DNA of 44,166 nt, from positions 1-44,166 of the forward strand of contig CAZXUI010000032.1 in assembly GCA_964643885.1 (NCBI GenBank), written 5' to 3'. The notes beneath the pieces were generated by a model. It saw nothing but the letters and a program-made list of their open reading frames with translations. It had not been told where the DNA came from and did no database searches. The stretch's first letter is position 1, and each line of letters begins with the position of its first letter. Below are positions 25,065-33,049 of this stretch, in pieces. Position numbers and translations under genes: made by a program. Origin of the DNA: CAADGL01 sp964643885. GTDB lineage: Bacteria; Planctomycetota; Phycisphaerae; UBA1845; Fen-1342.

Positions 25065-26114
25065 ATGAATCCGAATCGAAAAGCATGGCTCGTTGCGTCT
25101 GCGGCGATGATGTTGTTCCTGACTCTTCAGAACCCGGTCGCTGCGCAGGCTCCCGGCGGCGGCCAGCAGCAAAAACCGCAGCCGGCCGCCCCGGCGCATC
25201 CCGGCGAAGCGCGGGAACTGAGTGCGATCCCCCTGAAGCACATCCCCGCGCACGATGCCGCGGCGCTGGTGCACCAGGCGGTGCGCGGCGATTACGACGT
25301 CGCCGTCGACTCGCGAAGCAATTCGCTCCTGGTCTCTTCGAGCGAGCAGATGGCCAGGCAGATCTCCGAGATGCTTTCGATGGTGGACGTTCCGTTGGAT
25401 GCCGGGCCGCGCGTCGCCTACTTCACGCCCGAGGTGCCGATCCACGACGATCTGATCGCAGCGGCGAAGGCGGTATGCTCGCGCGACGCGCGCATTCTGC
25501 CGGTCGGGAACGTGCTCGTCGTGCATGGCAGCGCCAAGGACACGGACGCCGTCGGCGAGCTGCTGGAGCGAGTGCAGCTCGGAGCGTCGCTGCGTCGCCG
25601 GCCCGCGAACGCGGTCGACATCTCGTTCCACTTCATCAGCGCGCGGCTTCAGCCGACGCAGAATGCCCAGCCGGGCGCGAGCCTGCCGCCGCCGCTGGCC
25701 GACGTGGCCGATGCGCTGGCCGCCAACGGCTTTCATACACCGCGGCTGCTGGCGCCGGTCGTCGTGCGTGCGAGCGCGACGAATGAACCGTTCAGCGTCC
25801 GCGGGACGGCGTCCGGCGACCTCCAGATCGAGATCGAGGGCAGCGTCTCGCCGGCATCGGACCCGCACGCCGTTCAGCTTCGCGTGGATTCGCGCCTGGT
25901 GGACAGGATTCAGCGGCCGGTGGGACCGGCCGGTGCGGCCGGTGGCCGGCCGGCGACGGCGCTCGTGCCGGAATCGGTCTTCGAGCTCGAAACGTCGATC
26001 ACGGCGCGGATGGGCGAGTATGTGGTGCTGGCCGCCTCGCCGAGCCGGGCGAGCGACGTGGAAGCGGTGATCCTGGTGGTCCGCGTCGATCCGCGCGTCG
26101 AGCAGAAGCCGTAG
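25065..26114 (+). CDS. Exported secretin-like protein with a NolW-type domain
   Basis: A 349-residue protein with a signal peptide (cleavage near VAAQA, residues ~24-29) and a Gln/Pro-rich spacer. Residues ~52-112 (IPLKHIPAHDAAALVHQAV, YDVAVDSRSNSLLVSSSEQMARQISEMLSMVD) match the short secretin N1/NolW ring domain of type II secretion and pilus secretins. The C-terminal ~50 residues (SVFELETSITARMGEYVVLAASPS...AVILVVRVDP) recall the end of the secretin barrel, but the barrel itself is missing at this length. It may be an accessory ring protein or a short decayed secretin. No other secretion genes are nearby. GGAGAG precedes ATG 25065. Confidence 0.7.
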   Translation: MNPNRKAWLVASAAMMLFLTLQNPVAAQAPGGGQQQKPQPAAPAHPGEARELSAIPLKHIPAHDAAALVHQAVRGDYDVAVDSRSNSLLVSSSEQMARQISEMLSMVDVPLDAGPRVAYFTPEVPIHDDLIAAAKAVCSRDARILPVGNVLVVHGSAKDTDAVGELLERVQLGASLRRRPANAVDISFHFISARLQPTQNAQPGASLPPPLADVADALAANGFHTPRLLAPVVVRASATNEPFSVRGTASGDLQIEIEGSVSPASDPHAVQLRVDSRLVDRIQRPVGPAGAAGGRPATALVPESVFELETSITARMGEYVVLAASPSRASDVEAVILVVRVDPRVEQKP

Positions 26115-26310
26115 CGACGCGTCGTTCGCGGAATCGACGTCTCATGTGACAAGCCCTGGCTCCGCCGGTGCCCTGCCGATGCACAAAGCCGTCGGCAGGG
26201 CGCCCGCGCAGTCGATCCCCATGTGCAGAGCAAGACCGGTCAGAAACCGATCCCCCAGGGTCTTGCGGGCCGGAGAGGAGAACGGGGGAGCAGGAGAGCA
26301 GTCGAGCCGA

Positions 26311-26339
26311 GCATGCTTACGCCTTCGGCGAAAGCATGC
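26311..26339. repeat. Palindromic hairpin element (GCATGCTT...AAGCATGC type)
   Basis: GCATGCTT pairs with AAGCATGC, and CGCC pairs with GGCG across a TTC loop. The element plus about 12 bases on its right flank recur in reverse orientation at 36331-36369, so it is a dispersed family. Confidence 0.75.
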
Positions 26340-26355
26340 CACCCGCCGGTCCCCC

Positions 26356-26525
26356 AAAAAGGCTCGGACCGGTCGGAGACCGGTTCCCCAAAAAGGCTCG
26401 GACCGATCAGAGACCGGTCCCGCAAAAAGGCTCGGACCGATCAGAGACCGGTCCCGCAAAAAGGCTCCGACCGGTCAGAGACCGGTCCCCCAAAAAGGCT
26501 CGGACCGGTCAGAGACCGGTCCCCC
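26356..26525. repeat. Tandem array, five units of 34 bp, each a hairpin
   Basis: Units start at 26356, 26390, 26424, 26458 and 26492, each beginning AAAAAGGCT. Each unit carries an inverted repeat, ideally GGACCGGTC, loop AGA, GACCGGTCC; two units have a CCGATC variant arm. The A-run next to a GC hairpin means that on the minus strand each unit looks like a hairpin followed by TTTTT, that is, a terminator for minus-strand transcripts. The MBOAT gene begins 60 bp later. Confidence 0.9.
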
Positions 26526-26548
26526 ACCTGCCCGCCGACTGACGTCGC

Positions 26549-26577
26549 TTTCCAACGCGCGCGGCTCACGCTACAAC
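26549..26577 (+). promoter_or_regulatory. Promoter of the MBOAT gene (TTTCCA, 17 bp, TACAAC)
   Basis: A -35-like TTTCCA (26549-26554) and -10-like TACAAC (26572-26577) are 17 bp apart, and the -10 ends exactly 7 nt before GTG 26585. This supports leaderless initiation at that GTG. Confidence 0.45.
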
Positions 26578-26584
26578 CCGCCTC

Positions 26585-28066
26585 GTGCTCGCCGAACCGC
26601 ACGCTACGATGGGCGACATGCTCGACGCCGCGGCCGCCTTCATCCTCGAACCGCTGCGCTCCACACCCTGGACCGACTGGGCCAGGTTCTGGATCGGCCA
26701 GATCCTCGACGACCGCTTCGTCGTTGCCTGGTTTCTGCCGCTGCTGCCGGTTCTGCTGCTCGTCCCGCCGCGCTGGCTGCGGCCGGCCATCATCGCCACG
26801 GGCCTGGCCTTCGTCGGTTACGTCGTCGGTGCGTTCTACCTGGCGTTCTGGCTGGCGATGTGCCTGGCCGTCTACGGCATCACGCAGAAGCTGGCCGTCG
26901 ATCCACAGGACCCGGCGTGGCGGCCGTGGCCGGTCTGGTCGGCGTGGCTGCTGCTGGGCGGCGGGCTGCTGCTGGCGTTCTTTCTGGACGAGATCGAGCT
27001 GCCCGAGCCGCTCAATACGCGGCTGTGGAACGAGTATCCGTGGCTCTTTCCGCTCGGCTGGCGGCGGCTGGCGTGGGAGCCGTTGCTCAACGAGCGGCTG
27101 GACCTGAATCTCGGCGGCGGCGCGCCACCGCTGTTTCTGACCGTCTTCTGGAACCTGCACAACATCGGCTTTGCGTATCTTTCTGCGCGGCTGCTGCACT
27201 ACGTCAGCGAGCTGCGCCGCGGGGCGATTCCGCCGGAGCGGCGCACGCTCGGCCGCTTCATGGCCTACGCCTGCTACGCGCCGAGCCTGATCCAGGGGCC
27301 GATCGAGCGCTACGAGCTGTTTCAGCAGGAGATCGACACGTGCCACGAGCGCCGCGGCGGTGTGAGCACGGCCGTCGGGCTCTGGCGGATCGGCCTGGGG
27401 GTCTTCAAGAGCGTGGTCGCCACGCTCTACTTCTGGCCCTTCATCCGCACGTACATCATGTCCGGCCGGTACTACAACCAGCCTGAGCAGATCGAGAGCA
27501 CGTGGCTGCTCTATTTCGGCGTGTACCTGCACATCTTCTGGCTCTACCTGGAGTTCAGCGGGTATTGCGACGTGGCGGCCGGCTTCTCGCGGCTGCTGGG
27601 CTACCGGCTGGTCGAGAATTTCCGCATGCCGTGGATCGCCCGCAGCCTGCGCGAGTTCTGGCACCGTTGGCACATCAGTCTGTCGACGCTGCTGCGCGAT
27701 TACATCTACATCCCGCTGGGCGGCAACCGGCGGCACGTGACGCTCAACCTGTGCGTTACCTTCGCGGCCGTGGGATTGTGGCACGACTTGCAGGTGCAGC
27801 TTGCGCTCTGGGGGGTGCTGATGGGGCTGATGCTGGCGGTCAACCAGCGCTGGCACCGCTACGCGCAAAGGCTGGACGAGAGCGGGACGGGGGCGATGGC
27901 GGCGCTGCGGCGGGCGTGGCTGCGGCTCTGGCCGTTGCCGCAGGTATGCGCCTGGGCGCTGACGATGCACGCATTCGCGCACTCGCTGCTGGTTTTCTTC
28001 GGTGGGAATGCGGGCTGGCGCGTCACGGCCGAGCTGTTGCGTCGTGCGGCCGGAGCGGTCTGGTAG
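26585..28066 (+). CDS. MBOAT-family membrane O-acyltransferase
   Basis: A 493-residue polytopic membrane protein of the MBOAT family (AlgI/DltB relatives), which transfers acyl or acetyl groups across the membrane to polysaccharides or other acceptors. Hallmarks are YACYAPSLIQGPIERY, LYLEFSGYCDVAAGFSRLLGYRL, the EFWHRWHISLSTLLRDYIYIPLGG block with its histidines, and GLWHDLQ, whose His is the expected catalytic residue. About ten hydrophobic segments are visible. The usual partner (AlgJ/AlgX-like SGNH esterase or a D-alanyl carrier) is not next to it. GTG 26585 is favoured by the promoter geometry; ATG 26609 is the alternative. Confidence 0.9.
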   Translation: MLAEPHATMGDMLDAAAAFILEPLRSTPWTDWARFWIGQILDDRFVVAWFLPLLPVLLLVPPRWLRPAIIATGLAFVGYVVGAFYLAFWLAMCLAVYGITQKLAVDPQDPAWRPWPVWSAWLLLGGGLLLAFFLDEIELPEPLNTRLWNEYPWLFPLGWRRLAWEPLLNERLDLNLGGGAPPLFLTVFWNLHNIGFAYLSARLLHYVSELRRGAIPPERRTLGRFMAYACYAPSLIQGPIERYELFQQEIDTCHERRGGVSTAVGLWRIGLGVFKSVVATLYFWPFIRTYIMSGRYYNQPEQIESTWLLYFGVYLHIFWLYLEFSGYCDVAAGFSRLLGYRLVENFRMPWIARSLREFWHRWHISLSTLLRDYIYIPLGGNRRHVTLNLCVTFAAVGLWHDLQVQLALWGVLMGLMLAVNQRWHRYAQRLDESGTGAMAALRRAWLRLWPLPQVCAWALTMHAFAHSLLVFFGGNAGWRVTAELLRRAAGAVW

Positions 28067-28149
28067 GCGCGCTCGCCGGTTCGGTCTCGAGCGGGCTCCA
28101 CTCCAGGGTCGCTTTGCGCCGCGCCGCCACGGGTTGCGTTGCACACCTC

Positions 28150-28174
28150 GCCCGCTCCCTTACGGTCGCGGCTC
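28150..28174. repeat. Solo end of the MITE-like repeat (copy C)
   Basis: This 25-bp stretch (GCCCGCTCCC...GCGGCTC) matches the right end of copies A and B. A short degenerate piece lies before it, but no full element. It sits in the 239-bp gap between the MBOAT gene and the convergent kinase gene. Confidence 0.65.
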
Positions 28175-28305
28175 TGTGCAGTCAGACCGTCATGGCTCTG
28201 TGCCATCAGCGGGTGGGACGCCCGCGCTCCCCGATGCGCGCGGTTCGGTGCAGGCAGATGGTAGCGGCGCTGCTCAGGCAGACGGTCGCAGCGCCGGACC
28301 GTCGC

Positions 28306-30666
28306 TCAAATCACGATCGGCCGATGGCGGCGACGCTTGGGCCACGTCATCAGCATGAACGCGAACAGCAGCAGCGCCGCCGCGGGCACGAGCACATTCG
28401 CATGCTGCGCGATCACGCGCACCCGCGCCCCGCTCTCCGAGATGTCCGCAATCGCGCCCGCGCCCGGACCCGCGACCAGACCGGCTGCGAACAGCCCAAG
28501 CAGGCACGCGGCCGCGCCGCGCAGAATGTGTGCCGCTCCGTCGCCACGCCGAGCAATCAGCAGGAGCACCGCCCCGGCGATGATCGGAGCCATGAACGCC
28601 GGCCGCGGAACGTTCCAGCGCTCGTGCTCGCCGCTGCCCTCGAATTTCTGCACGCTGCCGGAGTCGATCGTCCAGACCGTGTCGCCGCGGTGCAGCGTCA
28701 CGCCGCGCACGTGATAGGCGAACGCCAGCGCGACGCCCGCCAGAATCATCAGCTTGGCCAGAAACGACAGACCCGCGTTCGCCGTGCGGCCGACGAAGGA
28801 CGGCTGCGCATCCTCATACACGACGGTCGCCGTGGCGGCCTGCGGCAACGGCGGGAGACCGGCTCGCGGCGGCTCGCTCCAGCCGCCGGGCTGACCCGCC
28901 CGCTGCTCCGCGCTCGGCGGCGCGCCGCCGGCTTGCGGACCCGCTCCGGCGCCCTGCGGCTCGCGCCGGCCGACATATTGATCCACATCCAGCGGCGGCG
29001 GCATGGTGATCGGCGAGCCGCGGTCGCCGCCCGAAACGGTCGGCCAGGCCGCGGCGGTCGCCTGTGTCAGAATCGCCAGCGACGCGCACATCCCCGCCCC
29101 GACCCACACGTAAGAATCCGCCCCAGCCATCGCAGCAATGATCAGTCCGGCGATGCCGGGCAGAATCGCGTCGCCGCCGCTGAGGCGCAGCCGCCGGCCG
29201 GCCTCGATCCGCTTGTACCAGTCGAAGAGGAACAGCACCGCGATCATCGGCACGATCAGGTGCGAGAAGTCACCACTGATTTCTTCCTCGGCGACGGCGA
29301 ACCCCGGCATCATCGCCAGCGCGCCGGAGCCGGCGTAGACGATCCGCTCGAGCAGACCGTTGCGGACCGGGTTCTTCATCACGGCCACGAAGTGGGCCAC
29401 GAGCGGGCCGACGATGCCGCCGGCCAGCATGAGCATGAGCGCGACGACCGCCTCGATCCTGCTCGAGCTCGGCCCGCCGATCAGCCCGAGCCCCGCCGCG
29501 ATCGCGAATGCACTGAAGCCGACCGTCAGAATCTGCGGCCAGCGGCTGATCCGCGGCGAGCCGGAGTCCGTCGCCAGCAGTCCGCCGAACTGCTGGCCGA
29601 TGCGCTGTCCGAGCTGACGCGCCTGAGCCGCCTGCTCGGCCAGCTTGCGCTGGAGCCGCTCCGCCCGCTGCTTGGCCCGTCCGGTCAGCTCGCCGGGAAT
29701 CGGCGGAATCTCCGGAAAGCCCGGCAGCGGCGCCGACGGCGGCAGGCCGCGCACATCGAGCGACGGCGGCGGCCCGACCGGGCCGGGCCGCGTCAGCGTG
29801 CGATCCGGGTCCGGCGCGGCCTCGCGGCCGATCTGCGAGAGCGTGGCCGGATCGAACGAGGCGACGCTCTGGCTGATGGAGGCGACCTCCATCAGCGCGT
29901 CGACCATCTCGTTGACGTCCTGGTAGCGGCCGGCCGGGTCCTTGACGAGAGCACGGGCGATCACCGTGGCGAACGGCTCCGGGATTCCCGCCAGGTTCGG
30001 GCGGTCCGAGACGTGCTTCATCAGCACCTCGGCCATGCTGGATCCGGTGAACGGCAGCCGGCCGGTGAGCATCTCGTAGAGCATCACGCCGAGGGCGTAG
30101 ATGTCGATCGCCTTGGTGTAATTGCCCGAGCCGATCTCCGGAGCCATGTAGTGCACCGTGCCGACGCTGACCGTCTGGGCGCTGTGCCGGCTGACGGCGA
30201 TGTGCTTGCTCAGGCCGTAGTCGCCGATCTTGACGTAGCCGTCGTCATAGAAAATGTTCGCGGGCTTCAGGTCGCGATGAACGATGCCGCGGTCGTGCAG
30301 ATAGGCCAGGCCCTTGGCCATTCCCAGCGTGAAGAACGCCGCCTTCTGCGGGCCGAGGCCGCTCGGCGCGGCCAGCAGCAGCTCGCGCAGCGACGGCCCG
30401 CTGATGTATTCCATCACGACGAAGGGGTCGCCCTCTTCATTGCGGCGCACGTCGTAGATGGTGATCAGGTGCGGGCTCTTGAGATTCATCACGTGCGAGA
30501 TGCCGCGCAGCTCGACTTCCGGGTTGTCGCGCAGATACTTCAGCGCGACCTGTTTGCCGGAGTCCGTGAGCGCGTAGTACACCTCGCCGAAACCGCCGCG
30601 GCCCACGGCGCGCTGCACCGTGATGCCGTCGATCGGGCGGTCACCGTATCTGAACGTGTATGCCAC
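28306..30666 (-). CDS. Membrane serine/threonine protein kinase (Hanks type)
   Basis: A 786-residue protein. The N-terminal kinase domain (residues ~13-275) is complete: glycine loop GRGGFGEV (22-29), catalytic lysine K43 in VALKYL, VHRDLKPAN with D132, DYG instead of DFG at 149-151, then GTVHYMAPEIG and a DIYALGVMLYEMLTGRLPF segment. A Pro-rich linker follows (~280-350). Residues ~375-785 hold about ten hydrophobic segments interrupted by a long Gly/Pro/Gln-rich loop. Most bacterial kinases have a single anchor, so this polytopic C-terminus is unusual; it may be a sensor or a transporter-like domain. GTG 30666 has an excellent GGAGGTGA upstream. Second gene after the FHA-like protein. Confidence 0.93.
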   Translation of the reverse strand: MAYTFRYGDRPIDGITVQRAVGRGGFGEVYYALTDSGKQVALKYLRDNPEVELRGISHVMNLKSPHLITIYDVRRNEEGDPFVVMEYISGPSLRELLLAAPSGLGPQKAAFFTLGMAKGLAYLHDRGIVHRDLKPANIFYDDGYVKIGDYGLSKHIAVSRHSAQTVSVGTVHYMAPEIGSGNYTKAIDIYALGVMLYEMLTGRLPFTGSSMAEVLMKHVSDRPNLAGIPEPFATVIARALVKDPAGRYQDVNEMVDALMEVASISQSVASFDPATLSQIGREAAPDPDRTLTRPGPVGPPPSLDVRGLPPSAPLPGFPEIPPIPGELTGRAKQRAERLQRKLAEQAAQARQLGQRIGQQFGGLLATDSGSPRISRWPQILTVGFSAFAIAAGLGLIGGPSSSRIEAVVALMLMLAGGIVGPLVAHFVAVMKNPVRNGLLERIVYAGSGALAMMPGFAVAEEEISGDFSHLIVPMIAVLFLFDWYKRIEAGRRLRLSGGDAILPGIAGLIIAAMAGADSYVWVGAGMCASLAILTQATAAAWPTVSGGDRGSPITMPPPLDVDQYVGRREPQGAGAGPQAGGAPPSAEQRAGQPGGWSEPPRAGLPPLPQAATATVVYEDAQPSFVGRTANAGLSFLAKLMILAGVALAFAYHVRGVTLHRGDTVWTIDSGSVQKFEGSGEHERWNVPRPAFMAPIIAGAVLLLIARRGDGAAHILRGAAACLLGLFAAGLVAGPGAGAIADISESGARVRVIAQHANVLVPAAALLLFAFMLMTWPKRRRHRPIVI

Positions 30667-30703
30667 GGCCGCTCACCTCCCCGGCTCGAGCCGGTCCAAT
30701 CAC

Positions 30704-32305
30704 TCAGACCGCCGAACCGGCGCTGCCTGCCTCATACTCCTTGGCCGTCACGCGGACGTCGCCGAAATCGCACGTCTGTCGCAGCGGCAGCGGCACGCCG
30801 CCGTCGCGGGCGTGCCCGCCCCGGTCGGTCCGCACGAACAGCCGCCCCTCGCGCTCGAAAAGCACCAGCCGCGTCTCCCCCTCACGCGTCTGGATGTGGC
30901 TGGTCGGCTGCGGCCCGATCAGAGCCGTGCTCTGAAAGAGCACCACCAGATTCACGTCGTGCGGCAGCCGGCAGCGATCGGAGAGCTTCAGCACGGCCGA
31001 CTCGCTTCGCGCGCTGGGCTTGTGGAAGACGAACTTGCCGCTGTCGCCCAGGACCACGCGATCGCCGTCCCGCAGCAGCGCCCGCTGCACCGGCTTGCCG
31101 TTCACCCGCGTCGGTCCGCGCGCCACCAGGAAGTAATCACTCCCGTGCCGCATCACTTCCGCGTGCAGAGACTGGATGCTCGCCGGCATCGGCACATCCA
31201 CCTCGCCCCCGCTGCCCACCCGCCCGATCCGCACAATATCCCGATTCGTCAGCAGCGCACTGCCCGTCCCGTCCACCAGCAGCAGCAATCCGCTGCCCCG
31301 CAGCGAGGCCGCGTCCACGGCCGACTCGCGGCGGATGCCCACTCCTCTATTGTGCAGCGCGACGCCGCCCTCTGCCGTTCGAAATCTCAGCGATTCTCGG
31401 AGCGCCGGGTCCACCAGACCCAGAGGCCCCGCGAGTAGATGCGCCTCGGCCTCCAGGATCGTCGCAACGCTGCCCAGCGAATCCTGGACCCACTTCGCGT
31501 CCGGCCGGGCCGCCCGCATTCGCAGCAACGCGTCCCGCAGCGCCTCGAACGAGCCGGACGCGAGAGCCCCGGCCGCCTGGCGTGCCAGGTCGCACAGACG
31601 CACGTGCTCGCCCCAGTGGGCGTCATACGACCGCAGCGCGCCGGCCGCTTCCACCGCGCCGGCCAATCGATCCAGCCGCCCCTCGCTCACCCACGCCTCA
31701 AAGCTCTTCTGGAATGCCGAGACCAGCTCCGTGGCCAATGCGTCGCTCGCCCGCGAGCGGCCATGCCGCTGCACGCTCTCGCTCCAGAAGCGGCACCCGG
31801 CCAGGACATTTCCGCCCCGCAGGGCCTCGGCCGCCTGCTCCAGGAGCTGCTCTGAGCGCTGTACGCGGATGTCCAACTCTTCCCGCAACTGCTCGCGGGC
31901 CTTGGCGTCCTCAAGCTGGTCGATGGCCAGCCGGCCGGTCTCCAGCCGGCCCGCCCGCAGCTCCTCGCTGGCCCGGTCGATCGCCTCGCGCTTCTCCGCG
32001 TGCCGCTCGGCCCGGTGCCGCAATTCCTCGGACACGCGCTGCCGCAGTGCGGCCGCTTCGGCGTCGCTGCGGCCGACGGACTGGAGCCGGTCGAGGTCGT
32101 CGAGAGCGTCCCGATAACGGCCCGCCTGGGCGTGAAGCCTGGCACGAGCCAGCAGGGCCTTGGCCAGCTCGCCGACGAGCTTCTCGGCGTTGCGATTCTG
32201 ATTCGGGTCGGCCGCCTGGAGGTGGACGAGCGCGTCGTCGATCCGGCCGCTGTGAAGAGCGTTCTCCGCAGCACGCAGGCGGGCGAAAAACCAGCGAGAG
32301 AACAT
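30704..32305 (-). CDS. Coiled-coil protein with C-terminal FHA-like domain
   Basis: A 533-residue protein. Residues 1-330 are almost entirely charged helix (DALVHLQAADPNQNRNAEKL, SEELRHRAERHAEKREAID, QLREELDIRVQRSEQLLEQ), probably helical repeats and coiled coil. Residues ~350-430 resemble an FHA phosphopeptide-binding domain: VRIGRVGSGGEVDVPM, SLHAEVMRHGSDYFLVARGPTRVNGKPV, LRDGDRVVLGDSGKFVF. The canonical S-R-x-H-A is replaced by Q-S-L-H-A, so phosphothreonine contacts may differ. The kinase gene starts 37 bp downstream, which suggests the kinase and this protein signal together. ATG 32305 has GAGG 8 nt upstream. Confidence 0.8.
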   Translation of the reverse strand: MFSRWFFARLRAAENALHSGRIDDALVHLQAADPNQNRNAEKLVGELAKALLARARLHAQAGRYRDALDDLDRLQSVGRSDAEAAALRQRVSEELRHRAERHAEKREAIDRASEELRAGRLETGRLAIDQLEDAKAREQLREELDIRVQRSEQLLEQAAEALRGGNVLAGCRFWSESVQRHGRSRASDALATELVSAFQKSFEAWVSEGRLDRLAGAVEAAGALRSYDAHWGEHVRLCDLARQAAGALASGSFEALRDALLRMRAARPDAKWVQDSLGSVATILEAEAHLLAGPLGLVDPALRESLRFRTAEGGVALHNRGVGIRRESAVDAASLRGSGLLLLVDGTGSALLTNRDIVRIGRVGSGGEVDVPMPASIQSLHAEVMRHGSDYFLVARGPTRVNGKPVQRALLRDGDRVVLGDSGKFVFHKPSARSESAVLKLSDRCRLPHDVNLVVLFQSTALIGPQPTSHIQTREGETRLVLFEREGRLFVRTDRGGHARDGGVPLPLRQTCDFGDVRVTAKEYEAGSAGSAV

Positions 32306-32327
32306 TTCCCGACCTCAGAACGGCGGA

Positions 32328-32415
32328 TTGCGAGCAATATCCGCGTTTTTATAAGACTCGGTGCGATGTCAGTGGGCCGCAGCGGGCGGCGCGAGACGCT
32401 CCGAGTTGCTCGCAA
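32328..32415. promoter_or_regulatory. Paired palindromic sites upstream of the FHA-like/kinase operon
   Basis: TTGCGAGCAA (32328-32337) and its reverse complement TTGCTCGCAA (32406-32415) lie 78 bp apart, upstream of ATG 32305. Each is itself a near-palindrome (TTGC-nn-GCAA). This is the form of a dimeric regulator's operator pair. A TTGACA on the minus strand at 32430-32425 overlaps the area but has no -10 partner I can accept. Confidence 0.35.
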
Positions 32416-32615
32416 ACGCAACTGTGTCAATAGCTTACAGCAAGGGCGGGGCGAGCGGAACGGCTCCGTCGCCCTCGGAAGCCGCTCTCGCCAGCCGGGC
32501 GAGCCGCGGTTTCCGTGCGCCGTAGTATTCTGGTGGCTCGGGCGTTTATTCAGGAGGGAGAGTGCTCCTGGCGGGCCCCCAGCGGGCCTGACGCCCGGGG
32601 AGCGAGTTTCGGGCT

Positions 32616-32644
32616 TTGACGCTCAAGTGGGTATGCGTTATAAT
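32616..32644 (+). promoter_or_regulatory. Near-consensus sigma-70 promoter
   Basis: TTGACG (32616-32621), a 17-bp spacer, and a perfect TATAAT (32639-32644). It is by far the best -35/-10 pair in the window. Predicted transcription start is near 32651, leading into a 60-nt leader and two tiny ORFs, not into any large gene. Confidence 0.75.
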
Positions 32645-32652
32645 CCGAATAG

Positions 32653-32680
32653 AGAGAGGTAGTGGTCTGCCTGCCTCTCT
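32653..32680 (+). promoter_or_regulatory. Leader hairpin upstream of the micro-ORFs
   Basis: AGAGAGG (32653-32659) pairs with CCTCTCT (32674-32680) across a 14-nt loop, right at the predicted 5' end of the transcript. It could protect the RNA or control translation; no T-run follows. Confidence 0.45.
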
Positions 32681-32710
32681 GGCTTGCATGGATTGATTGG
32701 AAGGTGTCCC

Positions 32711-32788
32711 ATGCCGCCCTGGCTGGCCGAACTCTGGCGAATCCTGATGGGATTGATCGATTGGGTGGTGCTCGGCGTCGAAGGCTAA
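32711..32788 (+). CDS. Candidate microprotein, 25 aa, hydrophobic
   Basis: A 25-residue ORF starting MPPWLAELWRILMGLIDW and ending VVLGVEG. It has GGAAGGTG as ribosome site at ideal spacing (6-7 nt) and lies behind the strongest promoter in the window. The sequence is hydrophobic with a few charges and three Trp, compatible with one short amphipathic or membrane helix, as in small stress peptides or type I toxins. No homologue is recognised. A noncoding RNA with a chance ORF is the alternative. Confidence 0.45.
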   Translation: MPPWLAELWRILMGLIDWVVLGVEG

Positions 32789-32791
32789 GCG

Positions 32792-32908
32792 ATGCCACGA
32801 GTACTGCTCGAATCCCGCTTCACGCACAGTGAGCGGAAAGCCAGTGCCTGCTTAGCTGCGGTTCTGTGGCTGCTGAGCGCAGCGCTGTTAGCCGCGGCGG
32901 TTGTGTAG
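32792..32908 (+). CDS. Candidate microprotein, 38 aa, single membrane helix
   Basis: A 38-residue ORF beginning 3 nt after the stop of the first micro-ORF, so it may be translated by re-initiation; it has no ribosome site of its own. The first ~18 residues are polar and basic (MPRVLLESRFTHSERKAS). The remainder (CLAAVLWLLSAALLAAAVV) is one membrane helix, giving a typical inside-positive single-span microprotein. No family is recognised. It is convergent with the RDD operon. Confidence 0.45.
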   Translation: MPRVLLESRFTHSERKASACLAAVLWLLSAALLAAAVV

Positions 32909-32949
32909 GCCGATCCCACGAACCCCGATTCTCCTCCTGTTGCTGATTC

Positions 32950-32971
32950 GCGCGCCGCTTCGGTTGCGCGC
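32950..32971. other. Hairpin with TTCG tetraloop after the micro-ORFs
   Basis: GCGCGCCGC and GTTGCGCGC pair (one mismatch, one wobble) around a TTCG loop, between the convergent micro-ORF and RDD genes. There is no T-run, so termination is only possible, not shown. Confidence 0.4.
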
Positions 32972-33049
32972 TGAATGCAGCCCCGCGCGCCGCCGGCCGA
33001 CCGACCCGCGTGGCGAGCCCGCCGGTCGCGCGGAACATCGCACCGATCC

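Larger units (their letters stand above)
26115..26571. other. 457-bp noncoding region made largely of repeats
   Basis: No gene is supported. From about 26230 it contains a degenerate unit of the 34-bp family, a palindromic element (26311-26339) and the five-unit 34-bp array. Long open frames across it (for example KARTGQRPVPQKGSDRSETG patterns) are repeat translation. Confidence 0.75.

Noticed and set aside
26356..26525. CRISPR array
   Set aside because: The 34-bp units are contiguous without unique spacers and no cas gene is present.
26146..27486. Open frames across the 34-bp array
   Set aside because: They translate the repeat into periodic peptides and then overlap the MBOAT gene out of frame.
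27502..32433. 1643-residue plus-strand open frame
   Set aside because: It starts inside the MBOAT gene and runs antisense across the kinase and FHA-like genes. Composition is Arg/Ala/His-rich without any domain. High GC leaves long antisense frames open.
32711..32908. Confident type I toxin-antitoxin call for the micro-ORFs
   Set aside because: No antisense promoter or antitoxin RNA is visible; the peptides match no toxin family I know, so it is kept only as a candidate microprotein locus.
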